NCBI RefSeq assembly: GCF_009664975.1
Contig: NZ_WJXB01000004.1
Coordinates: 593,676 to 657,675 of the forward strand
Length of the DNA: 64,000 bases
Direction: 5' to 3'
Origin: Paenibacillus monticola
GTDB lineage: Bacteria; Bacillota; Bacilli; Paenibacillales; Paenibacillaceae
Under the pieces are notes generated by a model, which worked only from the letters and a program-made list of their open reading frames with translations, searched no databases and was not told where the DNA came from. Shown here piece after piece: positions 8,898 to 16,156 of this stretch. Each line of letters starts with the position of its first letter. The stretch's first letter is position 1. A program made the position numbers and the translations under genes.

Positions 8898-10814
8898 ATG
8901 GGAAGCAAAATCATAGTGCGGGGGATGTCTGTTCTGCTGGCTTTACTATTGCTGCTAACTCTGTTGCCGGCAAAGACAGTGCAAGCGGCAGAGGTTGCTA
9001 AGCTTCAGTTAAGTCTTAAGGTCGGCAGTACTGCGGCTACGGTAAATGGAAAAAAAGTTGTGATCCAGCAGCCTTTTATAGAGAACGGTACCGTCATGGT
9101 CCCTCTTGGTGTTTTTAAAAAAGCATTTGGCAGCACAGTTTCTCTGGAACAGGATGATGTAGTGAAAGTCATGTATGGCCCGCACACAGGGGCGATGACG
9201 ATTGGCAGCTTAACTGCTTGGAAGGATGGAGTCAAGATTAAGCTGACTGCACCTCCGCGTATAGCTGGGGATGTGCTGATGGTGCCGCTGCGTTACGTAG
9301 CAGGAGTGCTGGGGGCGAGAATTTCTCCAGGGAACGGTGGAGAGCTTCTGGTTACTCTGGTGCCAACTGAAGTCGATGAGGAGACTCCAGTTGAGAATGG
9401 AATAGACAGCGATGTAGGCAAGACTCGAATAGGGAATAGCTATTTCCATTGGAGTATGAATTATCCCTCTGGACTTATTGTGGGCGACAGTGGCGGAAAT
9501 GAGAGTGTAGCTACTTTTATGAGTGCGGAAAACCTTTATTATTTGGAGGTCCATGCAACACAGCAGGAGGTTTCGGTAGAACCTGAAGAAATGCTGGAAC
9601 AGCTGGTGCGTGACGCGGAGGAAGGCGGGGAAACTGTATTTGACCGGGAGACATTCCCACAAGGACCTGTTCCGTATGCACGAATTGTCAGTAAAGATAC
9701 CAGCGGTGCCATATGGGAAGGCAGACAATACTACGCTGACGGGAGATTGTATGAGATTTATCTGACGGACGATAAAGCCGTTAATTATAAAGATCTCGAT
9801 AAATATAACGGACTGCTGAACTCCTTCCAGCCTTCTTTTGACACCAAGGATAAAAAAATCCGTGATCTTTCCACCGTAGTGAAAGGCCTGCGTCCAGCCT
9901 ACAATGAAGATTATGGCCTCTCACTGCAAATTCCCGCCAACTGGAGCATGGATGAGCAGCATCTGATTTTTGAGAGTAACCAGGGTAGCCAGCTAAAAGT
10001 AAAGGTGACTTCAGCGCCCTCCGGCTCTACTCTGAGCACCTGGTCGCAAGAGCTGGAAAGGAAGACCCGCGAGAGTTTTGTCCCAACTGCATACGCACTG
10101 AAAGGAACCACAATGGCGGATGTCTCCGGTGTGCAGGCGCAGATCAATGAAATGCAGCTCAATTTCGGCAATGGTTGGGCAACAGAATATCAGGTGCTGC
10201 TGTTGAAGAATGGATACCGCTATTATTTTCAATATATGACACCTGCGGATGAGGAAGCCGATAAGGCTCGATTCGCGGATATTTTAGCTGCTATTGATAT
10301 TGATTTTGACCTAATTAAAGAGAACTTTGGGCGGCTGGACGTGGATGATTATACCGCACTCAAAAATAAATCAATCACCAAAATATCCAAAACCTACGGC
10401 TTCGTCGTGGATATTCCGCGTCTATGGACCCCTTATCAGGATGCCTTTGAGATGCAAAATGTGGAATATCGTTTCACCGGCGGGCGGTTCCAGATCTATG
10501 CGAACCCGGAAGGGTCAGTAGAATATGCTGTGAATCTGCTAAAGGATTACTATCAGAACAAAAATGCTGATCCTAAGGGTCCGCGAATTGAAAGTGTAGT
10601 GGAGTCTACTTTTGCCGGTCAACCAGCTACGACCCTGACCGTGCATCAGAGCAAAAACGGCATTCCTAGTCTTATCAAGCAAATAGTTTTTAGTAATAAT
10701 GAAGTGGTCTATACGATCACCCTATCGCTGGATGATGCCAATGCTACTGCTGAGCAGCAGGCCATCCTCGACCAAACACTACAATCGTTCCGGTTTACGG
10801 GGGATGGGAGCTGA
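8898..10814 (+). CDS. Exported stalk-domain (copper amine oxidase N-like) protein
   Basis: A 638-residue exported protein of unknown function. A Sec signal peptide ends near VQAAEV. Residues about 40-135 match the copper-amine-oxidase N-terminal 'stalk' fold, with its repeated VNGKKV, MVPLGVFKKAFG and MVPLRYVAGVLGA pattern; in Paenibacillus this fold is a common extracellular module with no oxidase activity. The remainder is about 480 residues of repeated alpha/beta domains (openings such as YFHWSMNYP, YGLSLQIPANW, YGFVVDIPRLW recur at about 170-residue intervals), suggesting three related copies. I chose ATG 8898 because AGGGGGA lies 7 bases before it; in-frame upstream starts lack a site. 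It is paired with the protease gene just upstream. Confidence 0.75.
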   Translation: MGSKIIVRGMSVLLALLLLLTLLPAKTVQAAEVAKLQLSLKVGSTAATVNGKKVVIQQPFIENGTVMVPLGVFKKAFGSTVSLEQDDVVKVMYGPHTGAMTIGSLTAWKDGVKIKLTAPPRIAGDVLMVPLRYVAGVLGARISPGNGGELLVTLVPTEVDEETPVENGIDSDVGKTRIGNSYFHWSMNYPSGLIVGDSGGNESVATFMSAENLYYLEVHATQQEVSVEPEEMLEQLVRDAEEGGETVFDRETFPQGPVPYARIVSKDTSGAIWEGRQYYADGRLYEIYLTDDKAVNYKDLDKYNGLLNSFQPSFDTKDKKIRDLSTVVKGLRPAYNEDYGLSLQIPANWSMDEQHLIFESNQGSQLKVKVTSAPSGSTLSTWSQELERKTRESFVPTAYALKGTTMADVSGVQAQINEMQLNFGNGWATEYQVLLLKNGYRYYFQYMTPADEEADKARFADILAAIDIDFDLIKENFGRLDVDDYTALKNKSITKISKTYGFVVDIPRLWTPYQDAFEMQNVEYRFTGGRFQIYANPEGSVEYAVNLLKDYYQNKNADPKGPRIESVVESTFAGQPATTLTVHQSKNGIPSLIKQIVFSNNEVVYTITLSLDDANATAEQQAILDQTLQSFRFTGDGS

Positions 10815-10867
10815 GGGGCACAGATCATTGCCGCTCTAATTAGCAAGTGATATAATTTGCTCAGACG

Positions 10868-10914
10868 AAGAACGTCCTTTCATGCCAAATTTGGCAGAGG
10901 GGCGTTCTTTTTTT
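10868..10914 (+). terminator. Rho-independent terminator of the protease/stalk-protein operon
   Basis: AAGAACGTCC at 10868-10877 pairs with GGGGCGTTCTT ending near 10910, with an inner GCCAAATTTGGC palindrome, and is followed by a run of seven T. Confidence 0.85.
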
Positions 10915-10948
10915 ATGGAGAAAAAAGGAAAGAACGAGGAGGATGCCT

Positions 10949-11614
10949 GTGGAATTCGAAGAGGAGCATCAATTATTGCTGGATCGCCATTTAGCCCTTA
11001 GAACAGGGGAACGGAGAGGGCGATTGCGGAGAGGACATTTGTATGCGGAAAAGTTATTTCTGCAAAATGTCTGGTGGCCATTGTTCGGTAACTTCAACGA
11101 TTTGCATCCCGAATACGAGGTGTACGATTGGAACCGGAAGTCGCAATTTATGGATTTTGCTTTCCTTCCGCCCTTTGGCCGCTTTGGCCTGGAGTGTGAT
11201 GGATTTCAAAGTCACATCAAGGACATGGATCGGGAGAGATTCAGTTACTCCTTAAACAGGGACACTTTTTTGGCGGGGATGGGCTGGAGAGTCATTCACT
11301 TCTCAGTCGATGACGTTCAGAATCGCCCCGAGATCTGCCGGATGCTGCTGCAGATGGTGGTTGGCCCTTCGTTGATGAGGAATAGTACTACAAATCCGGT
11401 TACTCCTGTAGAGCATGAACTTATACGTCTGGCGTGGAATTTGGGGAAGTCGATCCGCCCCAAGGATGTCATGAATCGTTATGAGGTGGATTTTCGTACA
11501 GCCCGCAAGTGGCTGCAGAGCATGGTAACTAAGGGCATGTTACGACCGATTATCAAGAATAAATATACTTGTGCTTATGAACCGGTGGAAGGGCTCTCCT
11601 CGAAGCTTTTTTAA
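10949..11614 (+). CDS. DUF559/PD-(D/E)XK nuclease-like protein with C-terminal helix-turn-helix
   Basis: About 221 residues, hypothetical. Residues about 60-130 follow the DUF559/very-short-patch-repair endonuclease pattern: MDFAF supplies an acidic residue, GLECDG supplies the E-x-D pair, and NRDTFLAGMGWRVIHFS matches the closing strand-helix of that fold. The last 80 residues (RPKDVMNRYEVDFRTARKWL) look like a winged helix-turn-helix. I suggest a DNA-acting nuclease; substrate and role are unknown. Start: GAGGAGG (10936-10942) sits directly against ATG 10943 but six bases before GTG 10949, so GTG 10949 is favoured. It is preceded by a terminator and followed by a long repeat region, so it is probably transcribed alone. 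Confidence 0.65.
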   Translation: MEFEEEHQLLLDRHLALRTGERRGRLRRGHLYAEKLFLQNVWWPLFGNFNDLHPEYEVYDWNRKSQFMDFAFLPPFGRFGLECDGFQSHIKDMDRERFSYSLNRDTFLAGMGWRVIHFSVDDVQNRPEICRMLLQMVVGPSLMRNSTTNPVTPVEHELIRLAWNLGKSIRPKDVMNRYEVDFRTARKWLQSMVTKGMLRPIIKNKYTCAYEPVEGLSSKLF

Positions 11615-11672
11615 GAGGGGGGAGTTGAGGCTCTGAGGCTGAGGCTAGCAGAGCGCTATTGATATTCAGCAT

Positions 11673-11852
11673 AAATCCTGTATTTTTTACAACATTCCAT
11701 ATGAGATAAGCCGTGATTCAACGTATTGTTGTACTAAATACAGGATTCACCTCTATCGAAGCTATCGAAAAATGAGGAATGTTGGATTTCGTACAGTATT
11801 TAAGCGCAGTAGGCAAAAATTGCATCGCAAAGCTGGATTTCATACAACATTT
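11673..11852. repeat. Long intergenic repeat, copy 1 (~180 bp)
   Basis: This block recurs almost base for base at 11950-12127. Inside it are four variants of a ~23-base TGTTGTATTT..TACAACA unit at about 11674-11698, 11725-11748, 11777-11801 and 11831-11852; the first two face each other and could pair over a 26-base loop. The block is non-coding. The same unit type occurs downstream of uvrA. Confidence 0.85.
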
Positions 11853-11949
11853 ATAGAGAGATTAAGGGATCAGGGGCTTGAGACAAAATTAGATTTGTTT
11901 TAAAAGGGCTAAAGAGGAATCTCTCTAGCCCTGATTGGCGTGTCGGTAG

Positions 11950-12127
11950 AAATCCTGTATTTTTTACAACATTCCATATGAGATAAGCCGTGATTTAACG
12001 CATTGTTGTACTAAATACAGGATTCACCTCTATCGAAGCTACCGGAGAATGAGAATGTTGGATTTCATACAATATTTAAGCGTAGTAGGCAAAAATTGCA
12101 TCGCAAAGTTGGATTTCATACAACATT
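11950..12127. repeat. Long intergenic repeat, copy 2 (~178 bp)
   Basis: A direct copy of 11673-11852, with a small number of substitutions and a net 2-base deletion near 12050. The two copies are 277 bases apart start to start, with unrelated sequence between them. No transposase or other gene is present. The remainder of the spacer to 12430 holds one short open frame that I do not consider a gene. Confidence 0.85.
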
Positions 12128-12430
12128 TTCAGGAAAGCGAGATAAAATCAGGTTACTTATAGGGTAGTTTATGAGATGCATAAGTCTGCGCTTCTAATGA
12201 GGGAGGCTGAGTGGCAAATAACAGCATGTGCTAATTATTTTGGGGAATTTAGGAAGTTTAAGCCGATGGTGTCACTGGATCATTTCTATAGGGATGTTAA
12301 ATGTGTCATTGCAGATACAAATGCAAATGATTGTCTGCGAATCGCCACTTTTTCTATTAAAATGTGGTAAACACATGGCGCGGAGGTGTGATATTTGATA
12401 CAATCAATAAGTTAAACATCTAGAAATGAC

Positions 12431-12444
12431 CCGCCTCGCGGCGG
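12431..12444 (+). other. GC hairpin just upstream of the U32 gene ribosome binding site
   Basis: CCGCC-TCGC-GGCGG forms a 5-bp stem with a four-base loop, ending just before GGGAGG and 15 bases before the ATG at 12460. It may affect translation start or mRNA stability. Confidence 0.35.
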
Positions 12445-12459
12445 TTTGGGAGGATATAA

Positions 12460-14982
12460 ATGAATAAGCAAGAAATACGCAGACAAGACGTGGAGCTGTT
12501 AGCTCCAGCGGGTGACTGGGAGTGCATGCGTGCAGCGGTGGCGAATGGGGCGGACGCGGTCTTTTTTGGCGTAGAGAAATTTAATGCACGGGCTAGAGCG
12601 AACAACTTTCGCTCAGATGAGCTGCCGGAGATCATGGCGTTCCTGCACAGTTATGGTGTGAAAGGGTTCCTGACCTTTAATATATTGGTGTTCGAGAATG
12701 AGCTGCTGGAGGCAAAGGAACTGATTGATATCTGCGTAGATGCGGGTGTGGATGCAGTGATTGTGCAGGATTTAGGTCTAGTTAAAATGATCCGTGAAAT
12801 CTCACCGGATTTCCCGATTCATGGCTCAACGCAGATGACGATTACTTCGCCAGAGGCGGTGGAGTTTACGAAGCCGTTCTCGCTGGAACGCGTTGTGCTA
12901 GGCCGCGAGAACAATCTGAAGCAGATCCGTACGATTGGCGAACAAGCACGCCTGCCCATGGAAGTATTCGTGCATGGTGCGCTGTGCGTCTCTTATTCGG
13001 GTCAATGTCTGACCTCGGAGATGTGGGGTGGACGTTCCGCGAACCGTGGCGAATGTGCGCAAGCTTGCCGCTTGCCGTATGATCTGATGGTGGACGGAGT
13101 AATTAAGCCGATGGGTGATGTGACTTATTTACTCTCCCCTAAGGATTTGGCGGCTATTGATCTTATGCCGGAGCTGATCGAGGCTGGCGTCACGTCTTTT
13201 AAGATCGAAGGCCGGCTCAAAAGCCCGGAATATGTAGCCAACGTGGTCAGCAAATACCGCAAGGCGATCGACCGTTATTTTGACGGAGTCTGGTCCGAGC
13301 CGTCCAAGGAGGAAATGCGCGAGCTGGAGCAGAGCTTCTCCCGTGGATTCACGCATGGCTTCCTGGATGGCACGAACAATAAAATGCTGGTGGACGGCAC
13401 CTTTCCGAAAAGCCGGGGTGTCTATATGGGAACCGTGGAGCAAATTTTGCGCGATGGCGTAGTCTGCCGTATTCATGCCCCACTGAAGCGGGGGGATGGT
13501 ATTGTTTTTGACGCAGGCGATCCGGCCAAAAAAGAAGAAGGCGGACGCGTCTACGATCTGCGCCGTAAAGGCGTGAAGCTGGAAGGCGAAGCCGGAGAAG
13601 GTTGGATCGTCGATATCGTTGCTGGCCGCAACGATGTGGACCTGCGCCGCCTGCATGTCGGCGACCGCATCTGGAAGACGAATGACCCAGCACTCGACAA
13701 GGCGCTGCGTCAGACGTATGAGACCGAGAAGCCGTACCGGGTCTTCCCGGTCGATATTAAGGTCGAAGGCCGCATCGGCGAGCCGCTCGCGACCTGGTGG
13801 ACGGACGTGCAGAAGAACACGACCGTCCGTGTGGACTCGGAGCTTGCGCTGGAATATGCGCAAAAGCGCCCGATGGACGCAGCGCTGCTGGAAGAACAAT
13901 TCGGCCGCCTCGGCGGGACCGTCTTCCAGCTTGGCGCTTTGGAGTCGCATCTGGAAGGCGACGTCATTGTGCCCATGCGCGAGCTGAACAGCATCCGCCG
14001 CCGCGCGGTGGAGCTGCTTGCGGGCGAGCGCCCGAAACCTCCCGTCTACGTGAAACGGGAGGTCGAGATCTACAGCGACGCGGCCCCTCGGGGCGTCGCG
14101 GGTGTCCCGCACGGTGAAGCGGAGCTCACCGTGCTATGCCGCAGCCTGCCGCAGGTGCAGGCTGCTCTCGACGTCGGCGTGCACAGCATTTACGCCGACT
14201 TCGAATTCATCAAGCAGTTCCCGGCAGCAGTCGATGCTGTACGGGCTGCGGGGGCCAGCATTACGCTGGCGACGCCACGCATTCATATGCCGGGCGAGAA
14301 TGGCTACCACGCCAATATTCTTCGCCTGCAGCCGGATGCGGTGCTCGTCCGCAACACTGGCGCGCTGTATTATTATCTGCGCAGCCGCATGGAGCACCCG
14401 GATGTTGTTCATCCGCGCCTCATTGGCGACTTCTCACTGAACATCGCCAATCATAAGGCAGTAAGCCTGTTCCTGGAAGCAGGCTGTGATGTGGTAACTC
14501 CATCTTATGACCTGAACATCCAACAGATGGTCGATCTGCTGGGCCACAGTGATACGTCACGCATGGAGATTGTCATCCACCAGCATTTGCCGATGTTCCA
14601 TACGGAGCACTGCGTATACTGTACTTTTATGAGTGAAGGTACAGACTTCACGAACTGCGGCCGTCCTTGCGAAGAGCAACGAGCTTCGCTGCAGGACCGG
14701 ATCGGGATGGCTCATCCTGTTCGTGTGGATGAAGGCTGCCGCAACACCGTGTTCAACGCGGTTGAACAGTCAGGTGCTGAATACCTGAGCAATTTCCGCG
14801 AACATGGAGTTTCTTCTTTCCGTGTTGAGTTTCTAGAAGAGACGCCGGAGCAGGTGGCGGAGGTTATCAGTCTGTACAGCCGTGCGTTGCGCGGCGAAAT
14901 CTCCGGTACGCAGGTATGGAAGAGTCTGAAAGCCACCAACCAGCTTGGAGTTACACGCGGACAATTGGTGAACGCCAAATAG
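12460..14982 (+). CDS. U32 family protein, RlhA-like (long form with DUF3656-type region)
   Basis: An 840-residue U32 'peptidase' family protein. The family signature lies near residue 170 (EVFVHGALCVSYSGQC), and the four cysteines C-x6-C-x15-C-x3-C match the 4Fe-4S ligands known in the UbiU/UbiV and TrhP branches. The long form with an extra middle and C-terminal region resembles RlhA/YdcP, needed for 5-hydroxycytidine in 23S rRNA; RNA modification is therefore likelier than collagenase activity. A second Cys-rich segment (HCVYCTF, NCGRPC, GCRN) lies near residues 710-760. The ATG at 12460 follows GGGAGG at good spacing. The middle of the gene (about 13.6-14.3 kb) is markedly GC-richer than both ends. 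A terminator follows, so it is a single-gene unit. Confidence 0.85.
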   Translation: MNKQEIRRQDVELLAPAGDWECMRAAVANGADAVFFGVEKFNARARANNFRSDELPEIMAFLHSYGVKGFLTFNILVFENELLEAKELIDICVDAGVDAVIVQDLGLVKMIREISPDFPIHGSTQMTITSPEAVEFTKPFSLERVVLGRENNLKQIRTIGEQARLPMEVFVHGALCVSYSGQCLTSEMWGGRSANRGECAQACRLPYDLMVDGVIKPMGDVTYLLSPKDLAAIDLMPELIEAGVTSFKIEGRLKSPEYVANVVSKYRKAIDRYFDGVWSEPSKEEMRELEQSFSRGFTHGFLDGTNNKMLVDGTFPKSRGVYMGTVEQILRDGVVCRIHAPLKRGDGIVFDAGDPAKKEEGGRVYDLRRKGVKLEGEAGEGWIVDIVAGRNDVDLRRLHVGDRIWKTNDPALDKALRQTYETEKPYRVFPVDIKVEGRIGEPLATWWTDVQKNTTVRVDSELALEYAQKRPMDAALLEEQFGRLGGTVFQLGALESHLEGDVIVPMRELNSIRRRAVELLAGERPKPPVYVKREVEIYSDAAPRGVAGVPHGEAELTVLCRSLPQVQAALDVGVHSIYADFEFIKQFPAAVDAVRAAGASITLATPRIHMPGENGYHANILRLQPDAVLVRNTGALYYYLRSRMEHPDVVHPRLIGDFSLNIANHKAVSLFLEAGCDVVTPSYDLNIQQMVDLLGHSDTSRMEIVIHQHLPMFHTEHCVYCTFMSEGTDFTNCGRPCEEQRASLQDRIGMAHPVRVDEGCRNTVFNAVEQSGAEYLSNFREHGVSSFRVEFLEETPEQVAEVISLYSRALRGEISGTQVWKSLKATNQLGVTRGQLVNAK

Positions 14983-15001
14983 TAATGAGTTGATAAATAA
15001 A

Positions 15002-15055
15002 GAGTCAGGCGGACACAAGGGAAGCAATTCCCACATGTCCACCTGACTCATTTTT
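15002..15055 (+). terminator. Rho-independent terminator after the U32 gene
   Basis: GAGTCAGG.GGACA (15002-15015) pairs with TGTCC.CCTGACTC (ending 15049), with an inner GGGAA/TTCCC stem, followed by A and five T. Confidence 0.9.
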
Positions 15056-15173
15056 GTATCCATATCTAGCAATCACCCTGCCAAATACAGGCCATAACTG
15101 CTATAATTAAAAGTAATATGCCATGATATTATATGTGAAGGGTTAAAGATCTGAGATAGAAGGAGCCTATGTC

Positions 15174-16064
15174 ATGAAAATCCGTAAAGCCATTATCCCT
15201 GCTGCCGGGTTGGGCACGCGCTTTCTGCCCGCCACCAAAGCTATGCCTAAAGAAATGCTGCCCATTGTAGATAAACCGACGATCCAATATATTGTCGAAG
15301 AAGCTGTTGCTTCCGGAATTGAGGATATCATTATCGTCACAGGCAAGGGCAAACGTGCCATTGAAGACCACTTCGATACCTCTTTTGAACTGGAGTTCGG
15401 TTTAGCGGAGAAGCAGAAGTGGGAGTTGCTTGAATCCGTCCGCAAGTCTTCTGAAATGGCCGACATTCATTATATCCGCCAAAAAGAACCCCGTGGCCTC
15501 GGACATGCGATTTGGTGCGCCCGCAAATTCATCGGTGATGAACCCTTTGCTGTACTGCTTGGCGATGATATTGTTGAAGCGGACACGCCTTGCCTAAAGC
15601 AGATGATTGATATTTATGACCAATATAAATCTTCAATCGTCGGCGTTCAACCCGTGCCTTGGGATGAAGTATCACGCTACGGTGTCGTAGACGGCACACT
15701 CTTGGCTGACCGTGTCTACAAAGCCAATCGGCTTGTGGAGAAACCGAAGAGAGAAGAGGCGCCTTCCAATCTGGCCATATTGGGCCGCTACATATTGACT
15801 CCACGGATCTTTGATTTACTTGGTGAGCAGCAAGTGGGTGTAGGTGGAGAAATCCAGCTTACAGATGCCATAGCCCGCCTAAGCGAAGTGGAGCGGATTA
15901 TTGCCTATGATTTCATAGGCCAGCGTCATGATGTCGGTGAGAAAATGGGTTTCATCAAGACAAGCATTCATTACGCGCTCCAACGTGAGGAGCTTAGAGA
16001 GGGCTTACTCCGTTACCTTAAAGATGTTATCGATAGCGAAGCGGAGAAAGCGACTAACCAATAA
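15174..16064 (+). CDS. galU: UTP-glucose-1-phosphate uridylyltransferase
   Basis: A 296-residue enzyme making UDP-glucose from UTP and glucose 1-phosphate in the cytoplasm. The nucleotide-binding signature [20 protein letters not shown] lies at residues 10-29, and [22 protein letters not shown] and VEKP are the expected sugar-nucleotidyltransferase motifs. Start ATG 15174 follows AAGGAG. UDP-glucose feeds wall teichoic acid, glycolipids and surface glycans, which fits the neighbouring glycan locus, but the gene has its own terminators on both sides and is a separate unit. Confidence 0.96.
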   Translation: MKIRKAIIPAAGLGTRFLPATKAMPKEMLPIVDKPTIQYIVEEAVASGIEDIIIVTGKGKRAIEDHFDTSFELEFGLAEKQKWELLESVRKSSEMADIHYIRQKEPRGLGHAIWCARKFIGDEPFAVLLGDDIVEADTPCLKQMIDIYDQYKSSIVGVQPVPWDEVSRYGVVDGTLLADRVYKANRLVEKPKREEAPSNLAILGRYILTPRIFDLLGEQQVGVGGEIQLTDAIARLSEVERIIAYDFIGQRHDVGEKMGFIKTSIHYALQREELREGLLRYLKDVIDSEAEKATNQ

Positions 16065-16083
16065 AATATGTACAAAAGAACAC

Positions 16084-16126
16084 AAAAAGAGCGATTCCCT
16101 GTGATTAACAGAGAGTCGCTCTTTTT
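16084..16126. terminator. Bidirectional terminator between galU and the O-antigen-ligase-like gene
   Basis: AAAAAGAGCGA (16084-16094) pairs with TCGCTCTTTTT (16116-16126); A and T runs on either side make it usable from both strands, as expected between convergent genes. Confidence 0.9.
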
Positions 16127-16156
16127 CATTTAATCTGTAGCAATGCTCTAGAGAAC

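Noticed and set aside
4758..12127. CRISPR array formed by the TGTATTTTATACAAC units
   Set aside because: Units differ in sequence and orientation, spacing is not constant, the sequence between the two large copies is itself repeated, and no cas genes are present.
12176..12370. 64-codon frame in the spacer before the U32 gene
   Set aside because: No ribosome binding site, no family resemblance, and it follows directly on the repeat block.
13129..14112. Long minus-strand open frame of 327 codons inside the U32 gene
   Set aside because: It lies wholly antisense to a well-supported gene, in a GC-rich stretch where stop codons are rare on the opposite strand, and its translation shows no family motif.
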